5,675 bases of DNA from Candidatus Methanomethylophilaceae archaeon (GTDB taxonomy: Archaea; Thermoplasmatota; Thermoplasmata; Methanomassiliicoccales; Methanomethylophilaceae): contig WOYN01000077.1 in the NCBI GenBank assembly GCA_011620825.1, positions 1-5,675 on the forward strand, written 5' to 3'. The notes beneath the pieces are model-generated. The model searched no databases, was not told where the DNA came from, and worked only from the letters and a program-made list of their open reading frames with translations. The translations under genes and the position numbers were made by a program. This document shows, piece by piece, positions 1-4,962 of the stretch (the first letter of the stretch is position 1; every line of letters begins with the position of its first letter).

Positions 1-2
1 CC

Positions 3-671
3 GAGGCGTCCGAAGAGTGGAGCTACGAGAAGTTCCCGTACCTTAAGAACGTCGGATACAAGGGAATGACCGCAGGGCCCGACAGCGGCCTGTATCGTGC
101 ATCTCCCCTGTCCAGGCTGAACGTCGCTGAGAGCATCTCCACGCCGTTGGCCCAGGCCGAGTTCGAGTACTACCACGGGTTCTTCAAGGACCTTGGAGTC
201 GAGGGCCCCATCCAGCACACGCTGGCCACCCACTGGGCGAGGATCATCGAGATGATCTATGCGGCAGAGAAGTGCCTGGCTGACATTCAGAGCGACAAGT
301 TCGTCGACCAGAACGTCAAGCAGCACGATGTCATGCCCGGAGGACGCGGCGTTGGTATCGTCGAGGCGCCGAGGGGAACGCTTACCCACGACTACACCTG
401 CGACGAGAACGGAATCGTTACCGCCTGCAACATGATAGTCGGAACCACCAACAACAACGGGCCGATCAACTGCGACGTTGCCAAGGTGGCCAAGGGTCTG
501 ATCCATAACTTCGAGGTTTCTCCCGGTCTGCTGAACATGGTGGAGATGGCGTTCAGGGCGTACGATCCCTGCAACTCCTGTGCTACCCACAGCCTGCCCG
601 GACAGATGCCGATGACGGCCGAGATCAGGTACGCAGACGGTTCTCTCCTCGAGACTGTCTCCCGCGACTGA
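3..671 (+). CDS. mvhA: F420-non-reducing [NiFe] hydrogenase large subunit, C-terminal part
   Basis: This is the last 222 residues of the large subunit; the reading frame is open to the left edge, so the N-terminus and first cysteine pair (RxCGxC type) lie outside the window. MvhA carries the Ni-Fe active site of the MvhADG complex, which oxidises H2 and passes electrons to HdrABC for ferredoxin and heterodisulfide reduction in the cytoplasm. The visible second metal-binding motif is DPCNSCATH, ending at about base 593; it supplies two active-site cysteines. The stretch GVGIVEAPRGTLTHDY is typical of the family. After the His there are 26 residues beginning SLPGQMP; in this superfamily a tail after that His is normally removed by a maturation protease, and I infer the same here. 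Codon use is strongly biased to C- and G-ending codons, unlike the nnr or phosphoesterase genes, consistent with high expression. It is followed by a hairpin, not by mvhB. Confidence 0.96.
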   Translation, partial: EASEEWSYEKFPYLKNVGYKGMTAGPDSGLYRASPLSRLNVAESISTPLAQAEFEYYHGFFKDLGVEGPIQHTLATHWARIIEMIYAAEKCLADIQSDKFVDQNVKQHDVMPGGRGVGIVEAPRGTLTHDYTCDENGIVTACNMIVGTTNNNGPINCDVAKVAKGLIHNFEVSPGLLNMVEMAFRAYDPCNSCATHSLPGQMPMTAEIRYADGSLLETVSRD

Positions 672-676
672 GCGAA

Positions 677-718
677 AAACAGGGGGAGCGATCCCCCCGT
701 TTCAACCTTTTACCTTTT
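677..718. terminator. Probable bidirectional terminator between convergent genes
   Basis: A hairpin begins six bases after the mvhA stop: GGGGGA (682-687) pairs with TCCCCC (692-697) around a GCGA tetraloop of GNRA type. One A-C mismatch follows, then AAAC (677-680) pairs with GTTT (699-702). On the + strand the hairpin is followed by two T-rich runs (708-711 and 714-718). On the - strand it is followed at once by five T (complement of 675-679). It can therefore end both mvhA and the leftward operon finishing at 719. Archaeal termination depends mainly on the T runs, so the role of the stem is inference. Confidence 0.7.
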
Positions 719-1489
719 TCACTTTCTCTTCTTCCAGCGGGGACGGTCGCGCCCTTCCAGGAGAATGTCCTTGCGCTTTCCGAGGTCCATTCCGTCAAGA
801 AGATATATCCTGGCATTGTCAAGGTCCAGCAATTCGCTGTTGAGGATCGGGCCAAGTAGAGGCTCGCCGATGATGTTCACGGGAGATCCGCCCAGCATTC
901 TGTTGAAAGCCGGAACAACTATGAATTCGGACGGCAGCTTTCCGTATTTCTCAGAACTTACGGAAGAAAACTTACCGCGCAACCAGCATGGCTCTGTGGT
1001 AACCTTTCCGACGCCGTCCCTGAACATGACCGCCGGATGGTCATGGGCCAATACCAGCGTGTTGCACTCCATCACTTCCGGAGAGGGCCAGGTGTGCCCG
1101 TGCACATAACCGGCGTCGGAGATCTTGAGGCCGGACGCCGGACGTATCCTCACGCCGCCGGGAAGGAATTCCTCGATGTTGGTGTCATGGTTTCCTCTCA
1201 CAACATCGATGTCATCGAAATACTCCAGGAGCCTGTCGAAGAACGCAGGTATCTCACGATACTCCTGCTTAGATGTGCCAGGAACAGAGTCTTTAATGTC
1301 TCCGAGAACAATGAGTCTGTCACAACCGTCCGATGCCCCGACGATGGAATCGAACATTTCCCAGGTTCTTGTGATCATGTGGAACCCTTTGGACAACAAG
1401 TGAGATTCCAATCCGATGTGGAGGTCCCCGATTATGAGCGCTCCGTCGTATTTCAGGGCAGGAGTTCCACTGATCGGCTGAAGGTCCAT
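719..1489 (-). CDS. Calcineurin-like metallophosphoesterase, archaeal COG1407 (ICC-like) family
   Basis: A 256-residue cytoplasmic protein with the full two-metal phosphoesterase motif set: GDLH (21-24), GD (63-64), GNHD (99-102), HGH (130-132) and HDH (149-151). The late sequence VPAFNRMLGGSPVN (192-205) is a hallmark of COG1407 as I know it and separates this protein from the other phosphoesterase in the window. The usual glycine before the last HxH is alanine here (AHDH). The C-terminus is very basic (RPRWKKRK), which could suggest nucleic acid contact. The start ATG sits one base after the nnr stop and has AAGGAG four bases upstream, so translation is probably coupled to nnr. The substrate is unknown; in other genomes members of this family are found near Lhr-type helicases, which hints at nucleic acid work, but no helicase is visible here. 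Confidence 0.93.
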   Translation of the reverse strand: MDLQPISGTPALKYDGALIIGDLHIGLESHLLSKGFHMITRTWEMFDSIVGASDGCDRLIVLGDIKDSVPGTSKQEYREIPAFFDRLLEYFDDIDVVRGNHDTNIEEFLPGGVRIRPASGLKISDAGYVHGHTWPSPEVMECNTLVLAHDHPAVMFRDGVGKVTTEPCWLRGKFSSVSSEKYGKLPSEFIVVPAFNRMLGGSPVNIIGEPLLGPILNSELLDLDNARIYLLDGMDLGKRKDILLEGRDRPRWKKRK

Positions 1490-1490
1490 T

Positions 1491-2891
1491 TTACTCCTTC
1501 AGCCCATTTTTTAGAACGGTCGGAATGTTCTCTATGACGTCTGTGGCTATTAGGCCGTATGACTTTTCGGAGAATCCATATTCTCCCGCTTTGCCGCAGA
1601 TGTATGCCCCGAGGCACGCGGCATCGAAAGATGTCATGCCCTTCGACATAAGGCCTGCAACAACGCCTGCCAGGACATCGCCGGTACCGGCTCCTGTCAT
1701 GGCCGGGGTACCTGCGGTGTTCTTCTTTGTGCGCACCCCATCAGAAATAATGTCTGTATTGCCTTTAAGAAGAATGACGGATCCTGTCGAATAGGCCAAG
1801 GCGCGAACGTCCTCTTCGCTGAATGTGCCGGTTCCTCCGAGTTTTATGAACTCACCTTTGTGCGGCGTGATGACCGTAGGGACATTGGCAACGAAACCGG
1901 TGCCTATGGCGCTGATGGCATCTGCGTCTATGACCAACGGCACCTCGCACCCTGATATAAAATCCCTCACGGCCTCAACTGTGCAAATATCGGTCCCGAG
2001 TCCGGGGCCTATCAAAACAGCGTCGTAGTTCTTCGATTCGTTTAGCAAGTGCAGCACATGCTCGGAACTTAGGAACTTTCCGCCCAGCGGGTCGATCATT
2101 AAGACTGGAGAGAAAGAAGCAACCGTCTGAGCGATATGCTCCGGAACGGCAATCTTTACAATGTCTGCACCCACGCGCAAAGCTGCCAGACCGGACATCG
2201 CCGGAGCACCGTAGTAGGGTCCTCCTCCGATCAGTAAAACACGGCCGTTGATGCCTTTATGGCTATCTGGTGCAGGTATCGGGTATCTAAGTATGTCTCC
2301 GGGACCAACGTTGTTTATGGCAATTTCCGGGATGCCTATGTCTGCGATAATAATATCTCCAGAGTTGTCTGCGTTCATGCCATTTTTGATATCATGGAAA
2401 GTCACTGTGAAATCTGGTCTGATACTGTCTTCGCAACCAAGGCCCGAAGGTACGTCAGCAGAAACAATCGGGCCCTTGAACGAACGTGCCAGCGCGATAT
2501 AGTCCAAATACGGGCCACGAAGATTGCCAGCCTGGCCGGTTCCCAGCGCACAGTCCACGAGCACGTCATATGCGTCGAATGACACATTTTTGAAATCGAT
2601 CACCGGGCAACCGAGATTTGAAAAATAATGCTTTGAAGCGTCAGAATGTATCGAAGAGGCAGCCCCCATCAGACAGACGGTGACATCTTCCTCTGCCATC
2701 TGGGCCGCCGCGGCAAAGCCGTCTCCTCCGTTGTTACCAGAGCCGCAGACAAAAAGGAACCTCTTGCCTGCGTATATATTCTTCAAGACCTCAGCAAGTT
2801 TCAAACCGGCATTTCCCATTAAAGTTATAATATCCACGCCTGCAGCTTCAGCGTTGATATCTAGAATGCGGGATTCCTTTGCGGGCATCAT
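1491..2891 (-). CDS. nnr: Bifunctional NAD(P)H-hydrate repair enzyme (epimerase + ADP-dependent dehydratase)
   Basis: Nnr repairs NAD(P)HX, the hydrated damaged form of NAD(P)H. The N-terminal YjeF_N domain epimerises R- and S-NAD(P)HX; the C-terminal ribokinase-like domain dehydrates S-NAD(P)HX, with ADP as donor in prokaryotic homologues. With the start chosen here (466 residues) the visible motifs are NNGGDG (53-58), DCALGTG (113-119) and ADVPSG (146-151) in the epimerase half, then GPGLG (295-299), DADA (322-325), TPHKGEF (342-348), LLKGNTD and GAGTGDVLAG (400-409, catalytic Asp at 405). Both domains are complete. A reading from GTG at 2900 adds Val-Ile-Arg, but MMPAKESRILDINAE aligns in length with the archaeal pattern MITPEEMKVLDENAE, and the GTGATCC at 2900-2894 looks like the Shine-Dalgarno. 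ATG at 2888 is also possible. It is the middle gene of the srp19-nnr-phosphoesterase operon. Confidence 0.95.
   Translation of the reverse strand: MMPAKESRILDINAEAAGVDIITLMGNAGLKLAEVLKNIYAGKRFLFVCGSGNNGGDGFAAAAQMAEEDVTVCLMGAASSIHSDASKHYFSNLGCPVIDFKNVSFDAYDVLVDCALGTGQAGNLRGPYLDYIALARSFKGPIVSADVPSGLGCEDSIRPDFTVTFHDIKNGMNADNSGDIIIADIGIPEIAINNVGPGDILRYPIPAPDSHKGINGRVLLIGGGPYYGAPAMSGLAALRVGADIVKIAVPEHIAQTVASFSPVLMIDPLGGKFLSSEHVLHLLNESKNYDAVLIGPGLGTDICTVEAVRDFISGCEVPLVIDADAISAIGTGFVANVPTVITPHKGEFIKLGGTGTFSEEDVRALAYSTGSVILLKGNTDIISDGVRTKKNTAGTPAMTGAGTGDVLAGVVAGLMSKGMTSFDAACLGAYICGKAGEYGFSEKSYGLIATDVIENIPTVLKNGLKE
1494..1499 (-). promoter_or_regulatory. Shine-Dalgarno of the COG1407 phosphoesterase gene
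   Basis: AAGGAG on the - strand lies inside the last two sense codons of nnr (Lys-Glu), four bases before the ATG at 1489. It fixes the start of the downstream gene and, with the one-base intergenic gap, indicates translational coupling. Confidence 0.75.
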
Positions 2892-2893
2892 CC

Positions 2894-2900
2894 GGATCAC
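2894..2900 (-). promoter_or_regulatory. Shine-Dalgarno of nnr overlapping the srp19 stop
   Basis: GTGATCC on the - strand is a perfect 7-base match to the complement of the archaeal 16S tail (GGAUCACCUCC), with AAGTGATCC matching further apart from G-to-A changes. It lies two bases before ATG 2891 and five before ATG 2888. The TGA stop of srp19 (2899-2897) is inside this element. Confidence 0.6.
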
Positions 2901-3190
2901 TTCTGATTTTTTACCAAGACCTCGCCGATGCGCGGAAGGATCTCAGTTTTGCTCATCTTTCCCTTCTCAACGCGTACACAGCCTCTCTTCGATGCCGCGT
3001 TGCCCGGGTAAGATTTGCCATCGGCTATATGATATTCTAGATCTAATATCATCGCACCTTTGGCAATCAAATCCAGGTCGGGATTCTTGACGCAAAGGGA
3101 TTTTGGGAGTCTTCTTCCCTCTCCGCGAGTCCTCTCGATGTCGAAATATTCTGGCCAAATCACAATGGCGTTGTCTTCGTCGTAGACCAT
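2897..3190 (-). CDS. srp19: Signal recognition particle 19 kDa protein (SRP19)
   Basis: SRP19 binds helices 6 and 8 of archaeal 7S RNA and prepares it for SRP54, so that membrane and secreted proteins are targeted co-translationally. The diagnostic block is IVIWPEYFDIERTRGEGRRL close to the N-terminus, then KSLCVKNPDLDLIAKG, the KSYPG turn and a Lys-rich tail; the block GCVRV closes the conserved core. I chose ATG at 3190 (97 residues), which puts IVIWPEYFD about eight residues in as usual. A GTG at 3214 in the same frame would add eight residues but has no ribosome site and sits too close to the TATA-like element at 3216-3223 to be transcribed from it. It is the first gene of the operon; its stop overlaps the control region of nnr. 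No SRP54 or 7S RNA gene is visible here. Confidence 0.94.
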   Translation of the reverse strand: MVYDEDNAIVIWPEYFDIERTRGEGRRLPKSLCVKNPDLDLIAKGAMILDLEYHIADGKSYPGNAASKRGCVRVEKGKMSKTEILPRIGEVLVKNQK

Positions 3191-3215
3191 AAGGAATACC
3201 GTATCGCATGACACG

Positions 3216-3223
3216 ATTAAAAT
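3216..3223 (-). promoter_or_regulatory. TATA box of the srp19-nnr-phosphoesterase operon
   Basis: ATTTTAAT on the - strand is centred about 29 bases before ATG 3190. With the usual archaeal spacing of 26-27 bases this gives a transcript starting at or just before the ATG, so the mRNA would be leaderless or nearly so. There is no Shine-Dalgarno before this ATG, which agrees. Confidence 0.5.
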
Positions 3224-3240
3224 TGATTGCAGAAGGCAGG

Positions 3241-3268
3241 CAAGGGCCGACCGATTAGGCGACCCTTG
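3241..3268 (-). terminator. Hairpin in the rps8e-srp19 gap, possible terminator
   Basis: CAAGGG (3241-3246) pairs with CCCTTG (3263-3268). After one C-A mismatch the stem continues CG/CG, a bulged A and CC/GG around the loop GATTA. It starts 13 bases after the rps8e stop on the - strand. No immediate T run follows; the nearest is the T4 inside the srp19 TATA element about 20 bases on. It may end rps8e mRNA or only stabilise its 3' end. Confidence 0.45.
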
Positions 3269-3281
3269 GAATGGAGATTAT

Positions 3282-3659
3282 TCAGATCAGAACAGCGTTC
3301 ACTACCCCGTCCTGTCGGGGCCTGGAAGTGACGACCGCCTCACCGACTTCAGTGGATATGGTCGCGCCTTTGTTCAGAATGTTACGCTGAACGTAGTTGG
3401 GGTCTGTGGGGTTGGATTTGACTTCTATAATCTTGACCTTCTTCGTCGTGTTAGTTTTCTTGTCGATAACGTTTGCAAACTCGGCAGTGAGCACGCCAAT
3501 CTTCAAGTTTCCACCCATTCCGCGGAACGCCTTGGACGTCTGGGGGCCGATTTTGGTGAATTGCTTCTCTCTGCCGATCTCGAACTTTCTCTTACCGGCG
3601 CACAGTACACGCCTGCCTCCGGTAGACTTCCTCTTGGATTTACCCTGCCAAAGTGCCAT
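3282..3659 (-). CDS. rps8e: 30S ribosomal protein S8e
   Basis: S8e is an archaeal/eukaryotic small-subunit ribosomal protein with no bacterial counterpart under that name. The predicted protein is 125 residues, the normal archaeal length. Family landmarks are the start MALWQGKSKRKSTGGRR, the FRGMGGNLKIGVLTAEFANV core, and the C-terminal block NPTDPNYVQRNILNKGATI...VVTSRPRQDGVVNAVLI. The frame stays open upstream to 3758, but MALWQGKSKRKSTGGRR is the true N-terminus and the promoter lies between 3659 and 3711, so the upstream extension is not coding. In most homologues I know the end reads TSRPGQDG; here Gly is replaced by Arg. No Shine-Dalgarno precedes the ATG, and the TATA spacing predicts a leader of about seven bases. 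It forms its own transcription unit, separate from both neighbours. Confidence 0.97.
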   Translation of the reverse strand: MALWQGKSKRKSTGGRRVLCAGKRKFEIGREKQFTKIGPQTSKAFRGMGGNLKIGVLTAEFANVIDKKTNTTKKVKIIEVKSNPTDPNYVQRNILNKGATISTEVGEAVVTSRPRQDGVVNAVLI

Positions 3660-3688
3660 TCTAATCGAACCCACTAAACATGGTGCCC

Positions 3689-3700
3689 TATAAAAAGCTT
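3689..3700 (-). promoter_or_regulatory. TATA/BRE promoter of rps8e
   Basis: TTTTTATA (3696-3689 on the - strand) is preceded by the purine-rich CAAAGC, which resembles a BRE. Its centre is about 33 bases before the ATG at 3659, predicting a start near 3666. The T run may also help terminate the upstream phosphoesterase transcript, whose stop is at 3712. Confidence 0.7.
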
Positions 3701-3711
3701 TGTGGGTTCCT

Positions 3712-4353
3712 TTAATCCATGGGACCAAGTAGTTCAGCGCTGGCATGACCGTTTTCAAGATTTATGATTGCACATCTGCCTTGTCTGGCCGGCCCTGGGT
3801 TGACAAAAAGAGTCCCATTCTGCTCTATTGCGCCAATCGCCTCGTGGACGTGCCCGGACAATGCCAGCACAGGTCTGTATTCATCGACTATCTTTCTCAC
3901 GGATTTGCTTCCGACGTTAATGCCTGAAGGTATCGTATCAAGCACGCCGTAGGACGGGACATGCGTCATAAGCACCATGCCCTTCTTGGATATGGGTTTG
4001 AGCCCTTTGTAGAGCTCGTCCTCCGTGAGTTCGAACGGTGTTCCAAATATTGTGATATTGGATCCGCCAAGTCCGGCAAAGTACTGCCCATTGATATCTG
4101 TGCCCTTTCCGTGCATGTCGTGGGCGGCTTTGGAAATTTTTTGCGGAAAATCTCTGGGGTCGCAGTTACCTGGTATTACATAGACATCCGAATTGATAGA
4201 GGAGATGATATCAACAGCATCTTCACCGGTGCCCATATCGGTAACGTCTCCGAGGAACAATGTGAATTCCGGTCCATACTCATCGATTCTGCCGTTTATC
4301 AGATCAAGCATCGATAGTTTCTGATGAAAATCAGTAATGACAAGAAATCTCAT
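3712..4353 (-). CDS. Metallophosphoesterase, COG2129 (Icc-related, archaeal) family
   Basis: A 213-residue protein opening directly with the metal site: DFH (8-10), then GD (35-36), GNCD (62-65), H131 in THVPSYG, and GHVH (167-170) in SGHVHE. These are the five expected metal and substrate motifs, so the enzyme should be active. GNCD in place of GNHD and the THxPxYG block are what I expect of COG2129 rather than of the COG1407 enzyme 2.2 kb away; the two share little beyond the motifs. There is no signal peptide or membrane segment. A late stretch FVNPGPARQGRCAII is also typical. The start is ATG 4353, with a TATA box about 28 bases before it and no Shine-Dalgarno, implying leaderless translation. 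The natural substrate is not known. Confidence 0.94.
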   Translation of the reverse strand: MRFLVITDFHQKLSMLDLINGRIDEYGPEFTLFLGDVTDMGTGEDAVDIISSINSDVYVIPGNCDPRDFPQKISKAAHDMHGKGTDINGQYFAGLGGSNITIFGTPFELTEDELYKGLKPISKKGMVLMTHVPSYGVLDTIPSGINVGSKSVRKIVDEYRPVLALSGHVHEAIGAIEQNGTLFVNPGPARQGRCAIINLENGHASAELLGPMD

Positions 4354-4376
4354 AATCTTCTATACAGTATGAAATC

Positions 4377-4395
4377 ATAATATATTTTGCGCAAA
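4377..4395 (-). promoter_or_regulatory. TATA promoter of the COG2129 gene with a palindrome on its upstream edge
   Basis: On the - strand AATATATTATG is centred near 4381, about 28 bases before ATG 4353, predicting a start at about 4355. Immediately upstream, covering the BRE position, lies the perfect 10-base palindrome TTTGCGCAAA (4386-4395). A regulator bound there would compete with TFB, but that role is inference. Confidence 0.6.
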
Positions 4396-4626
4396 CACGC
4401 GCGTATTGCCAATATGTGGGCGCGAGAACACACTTCACGCGTAATTGGTCGCTAGTGAATTTTACATACGCATAGAGTTGGTCGCGCATCTGTACGTGCG
4501 GACAACCAATACAGGCATGATGTAAGACACCCGGCCGACCGTTTGCGAACGCGTGTAGAATAGCTACTTGCTTACATGTGCTAAAATTTGCAGGTCGTTC
4601 AAATAGGAACTTCAGAGATCGGATTG
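4396..4626. other. Non-coding spacer, CpG-rich with repeats and dyads
   Basis: No convincing gene. The stretch holds an exact direct repeat TTGGTCGC at 4445-4452 and 4478-4485, related GGTCG cores at 4593-4597 and, inverted, at 4536-4540, and two ACGCGT sites (4437 and 4549). Two nested foldable units are visible: TTGGT (4478-4482) with ACCAA (4504-4508) around CGCA/TGCG; and ATGTAAG (4520-4526) with CTTACAT (4571-4577) enclosing ACAC/GTGT and CGTT-TGCG-AACG (4540-4551). It could be a small structured RNA or a control region. I recognise no known RNA family in it and no well-placed promoter for one. Confidence 0.3.
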
Positions 4627-4632
4627 AAAAAA
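4627..4632 (-). terminator. Oligo-T terminator of tRNA-Ser
   Basis: Six T on the - strand directly follow the encoded CCA. Short T runs are the standard archaeal termination signal for tRNA genes. Confidence 0.7.
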
Positions 4633-4720
4633 TGGCGTGAGGGGCGAGATTCGAACTCGCGGGTCCTTTTGGGACAATAGATTAGCAGTCTATCGCCTTA
4701 CCAGGCTGGGCCACCCCCAC
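4633..4720 (-). tRNA. trnS-GCU: tRNA-Ser (anticodon GCU), CCA encoded
   Basis: An 88-base type II tRNA. The acceptor GTGGGGG pairs with CCCTCAC (one G-T), followed by discriminator G and a genome-encoded CCA (complement of 4633-4635). The D arm has a 3-base-pair stem GCC/GGC. The anticodon stem ATAGA/TCTAT holds the loop CTGCTAA with anticodon GCT (complement of 4684-4686), which reads AGC and AGU. The long variable arm GTCC-CAAAA-GGAC and discriminator G are the expected seryl-tRNA synthetase identity elements, and the T arm is GCGAG-TTCGAAT-CTCGC. There is no intron. It is transcribed away from the 16S gene and has its own promoter and terminator. Confidence 0.98.
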
Positions 4721-4744
4721 AATGCCTTGGGGTATGGGGTCGGG

Positions 4745-4752
4745 ATATTAAA
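4745..4752 (-). promoter_or_regulatory. TATA box of tRNA-Ser
   Basis: TTTAATAT on the - strand is centred about 28 bases before the first base of the tRNA, with A-rich CAAAAC just upstream as a possible BRE. Transcription would start one or two bases before the mature 5' end. Confidence 0.65.
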
Positions 4753-4767
4753 GTTTTGGATATTTCG

Positions 4768-4807
4768 CCGATCCGAGACATATTCGAGGTTCGGACCCAG
4801 TTTTTTT
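4768..4807 (+). terminator. Weak dyad followed by seven T, possible insulator
   Basis: CCGA-T-CC (4768-4774) can pair with GG-T-TCGG (4788-4794), leaving one T-T mismatch; six bases later comes TTTTTTT (4801-4807). The + strand order is that of a terminator, which would stop rightward readthrough before the 16S promoters. No rightward gene lies just upstream, so this may be chance. Confidence 0.25.
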
Positions 4808-4867
4808 AGCTCAAAGTTCGGCGCCTGGAGGCAACGATCGCGACTAACGGTGGTGCCTTTGCGCAGT

Positions 4868-4877
4868 ATTTTATATG
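4868..4877 (+). promoter_or_regulatory. Candidate distal 16S rRNA promoter (P1)
   Basis: ATTTTATATG contains a good archaeal TATA box (TTTATAT, 4870-4876); the predicted start is near 4899. It points toward the 16S gene, with no other rightward gene between them. Confidence 0.5.
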
Positions 4878-4915
4878 GGTTCTGTATTGTTCGAATCCCT
4901 GGTATGTGGGGAGGA

Positions 4916-4940
4916 ATAACAGCATCAAAACTGTTATATA
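4916..4940 (+). promoter_or_regulatory. Candidate proximal 16S rRNA promoter (P2) with overlapping dyad
   Basis: TTATATA (4934-4940), preceded by A-rich CAAAACTG, predicts a start near 4963, giving a leader of about 240 bases. A 7-base-pair inverted repeat, ATAACAG (4916-4922) and CTGTTAT (4931-4937), spans the BRE position and enters the TATA box, as an operator might. Confidence 0.5.
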
Positions 4941-4962
4941 CTCAACCGCAATACGAGGAGAT

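Noticed and set aside
1037..1537. 166-codon open frame on the + strand
   Set aside because: It runs antisense through the COG1407 gene and the end of nnr, resembles no family, and is explained as a shadow of the real - strand genes. The same applies to other + strand frames within 719-4353.
3191..3214. GTG start giving SRP19 eight more residues
   Set aside because: No ribosome site, extension not typical of SRP19, and the TATA-like element at 3216-3223 would place the transcript start downstream of this GTG.
3660..3758. N-terminal extension of S8e by 33 residues
   Set aside because: It overlaps the end of the COG2129 gene, lies upstream of the clear rps8e promoter, and family members start at MALWQGKS.
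4515..4577. ATGATGT as a C box of a C/D-box guide RNA
   Set aside because: No CTGA D box at a suitable distance and no C'/D' pair on this strand.
4520..4577. tRNA-like cloverleaf closed by a 7-base-pair stem
   Set aside because: Only 58 bases long, no T-arm consensus, no recognisable anticodon arm; kept only as a generic structured-element candidate.
4888..4901. GTTCGAATCCC resembling a tRNA T-loop, possibly an attachment-site remnant
   Set aside because: No matching 5' strand for a T stem, no acceptor or integrase nearby, and no second copy in the window.
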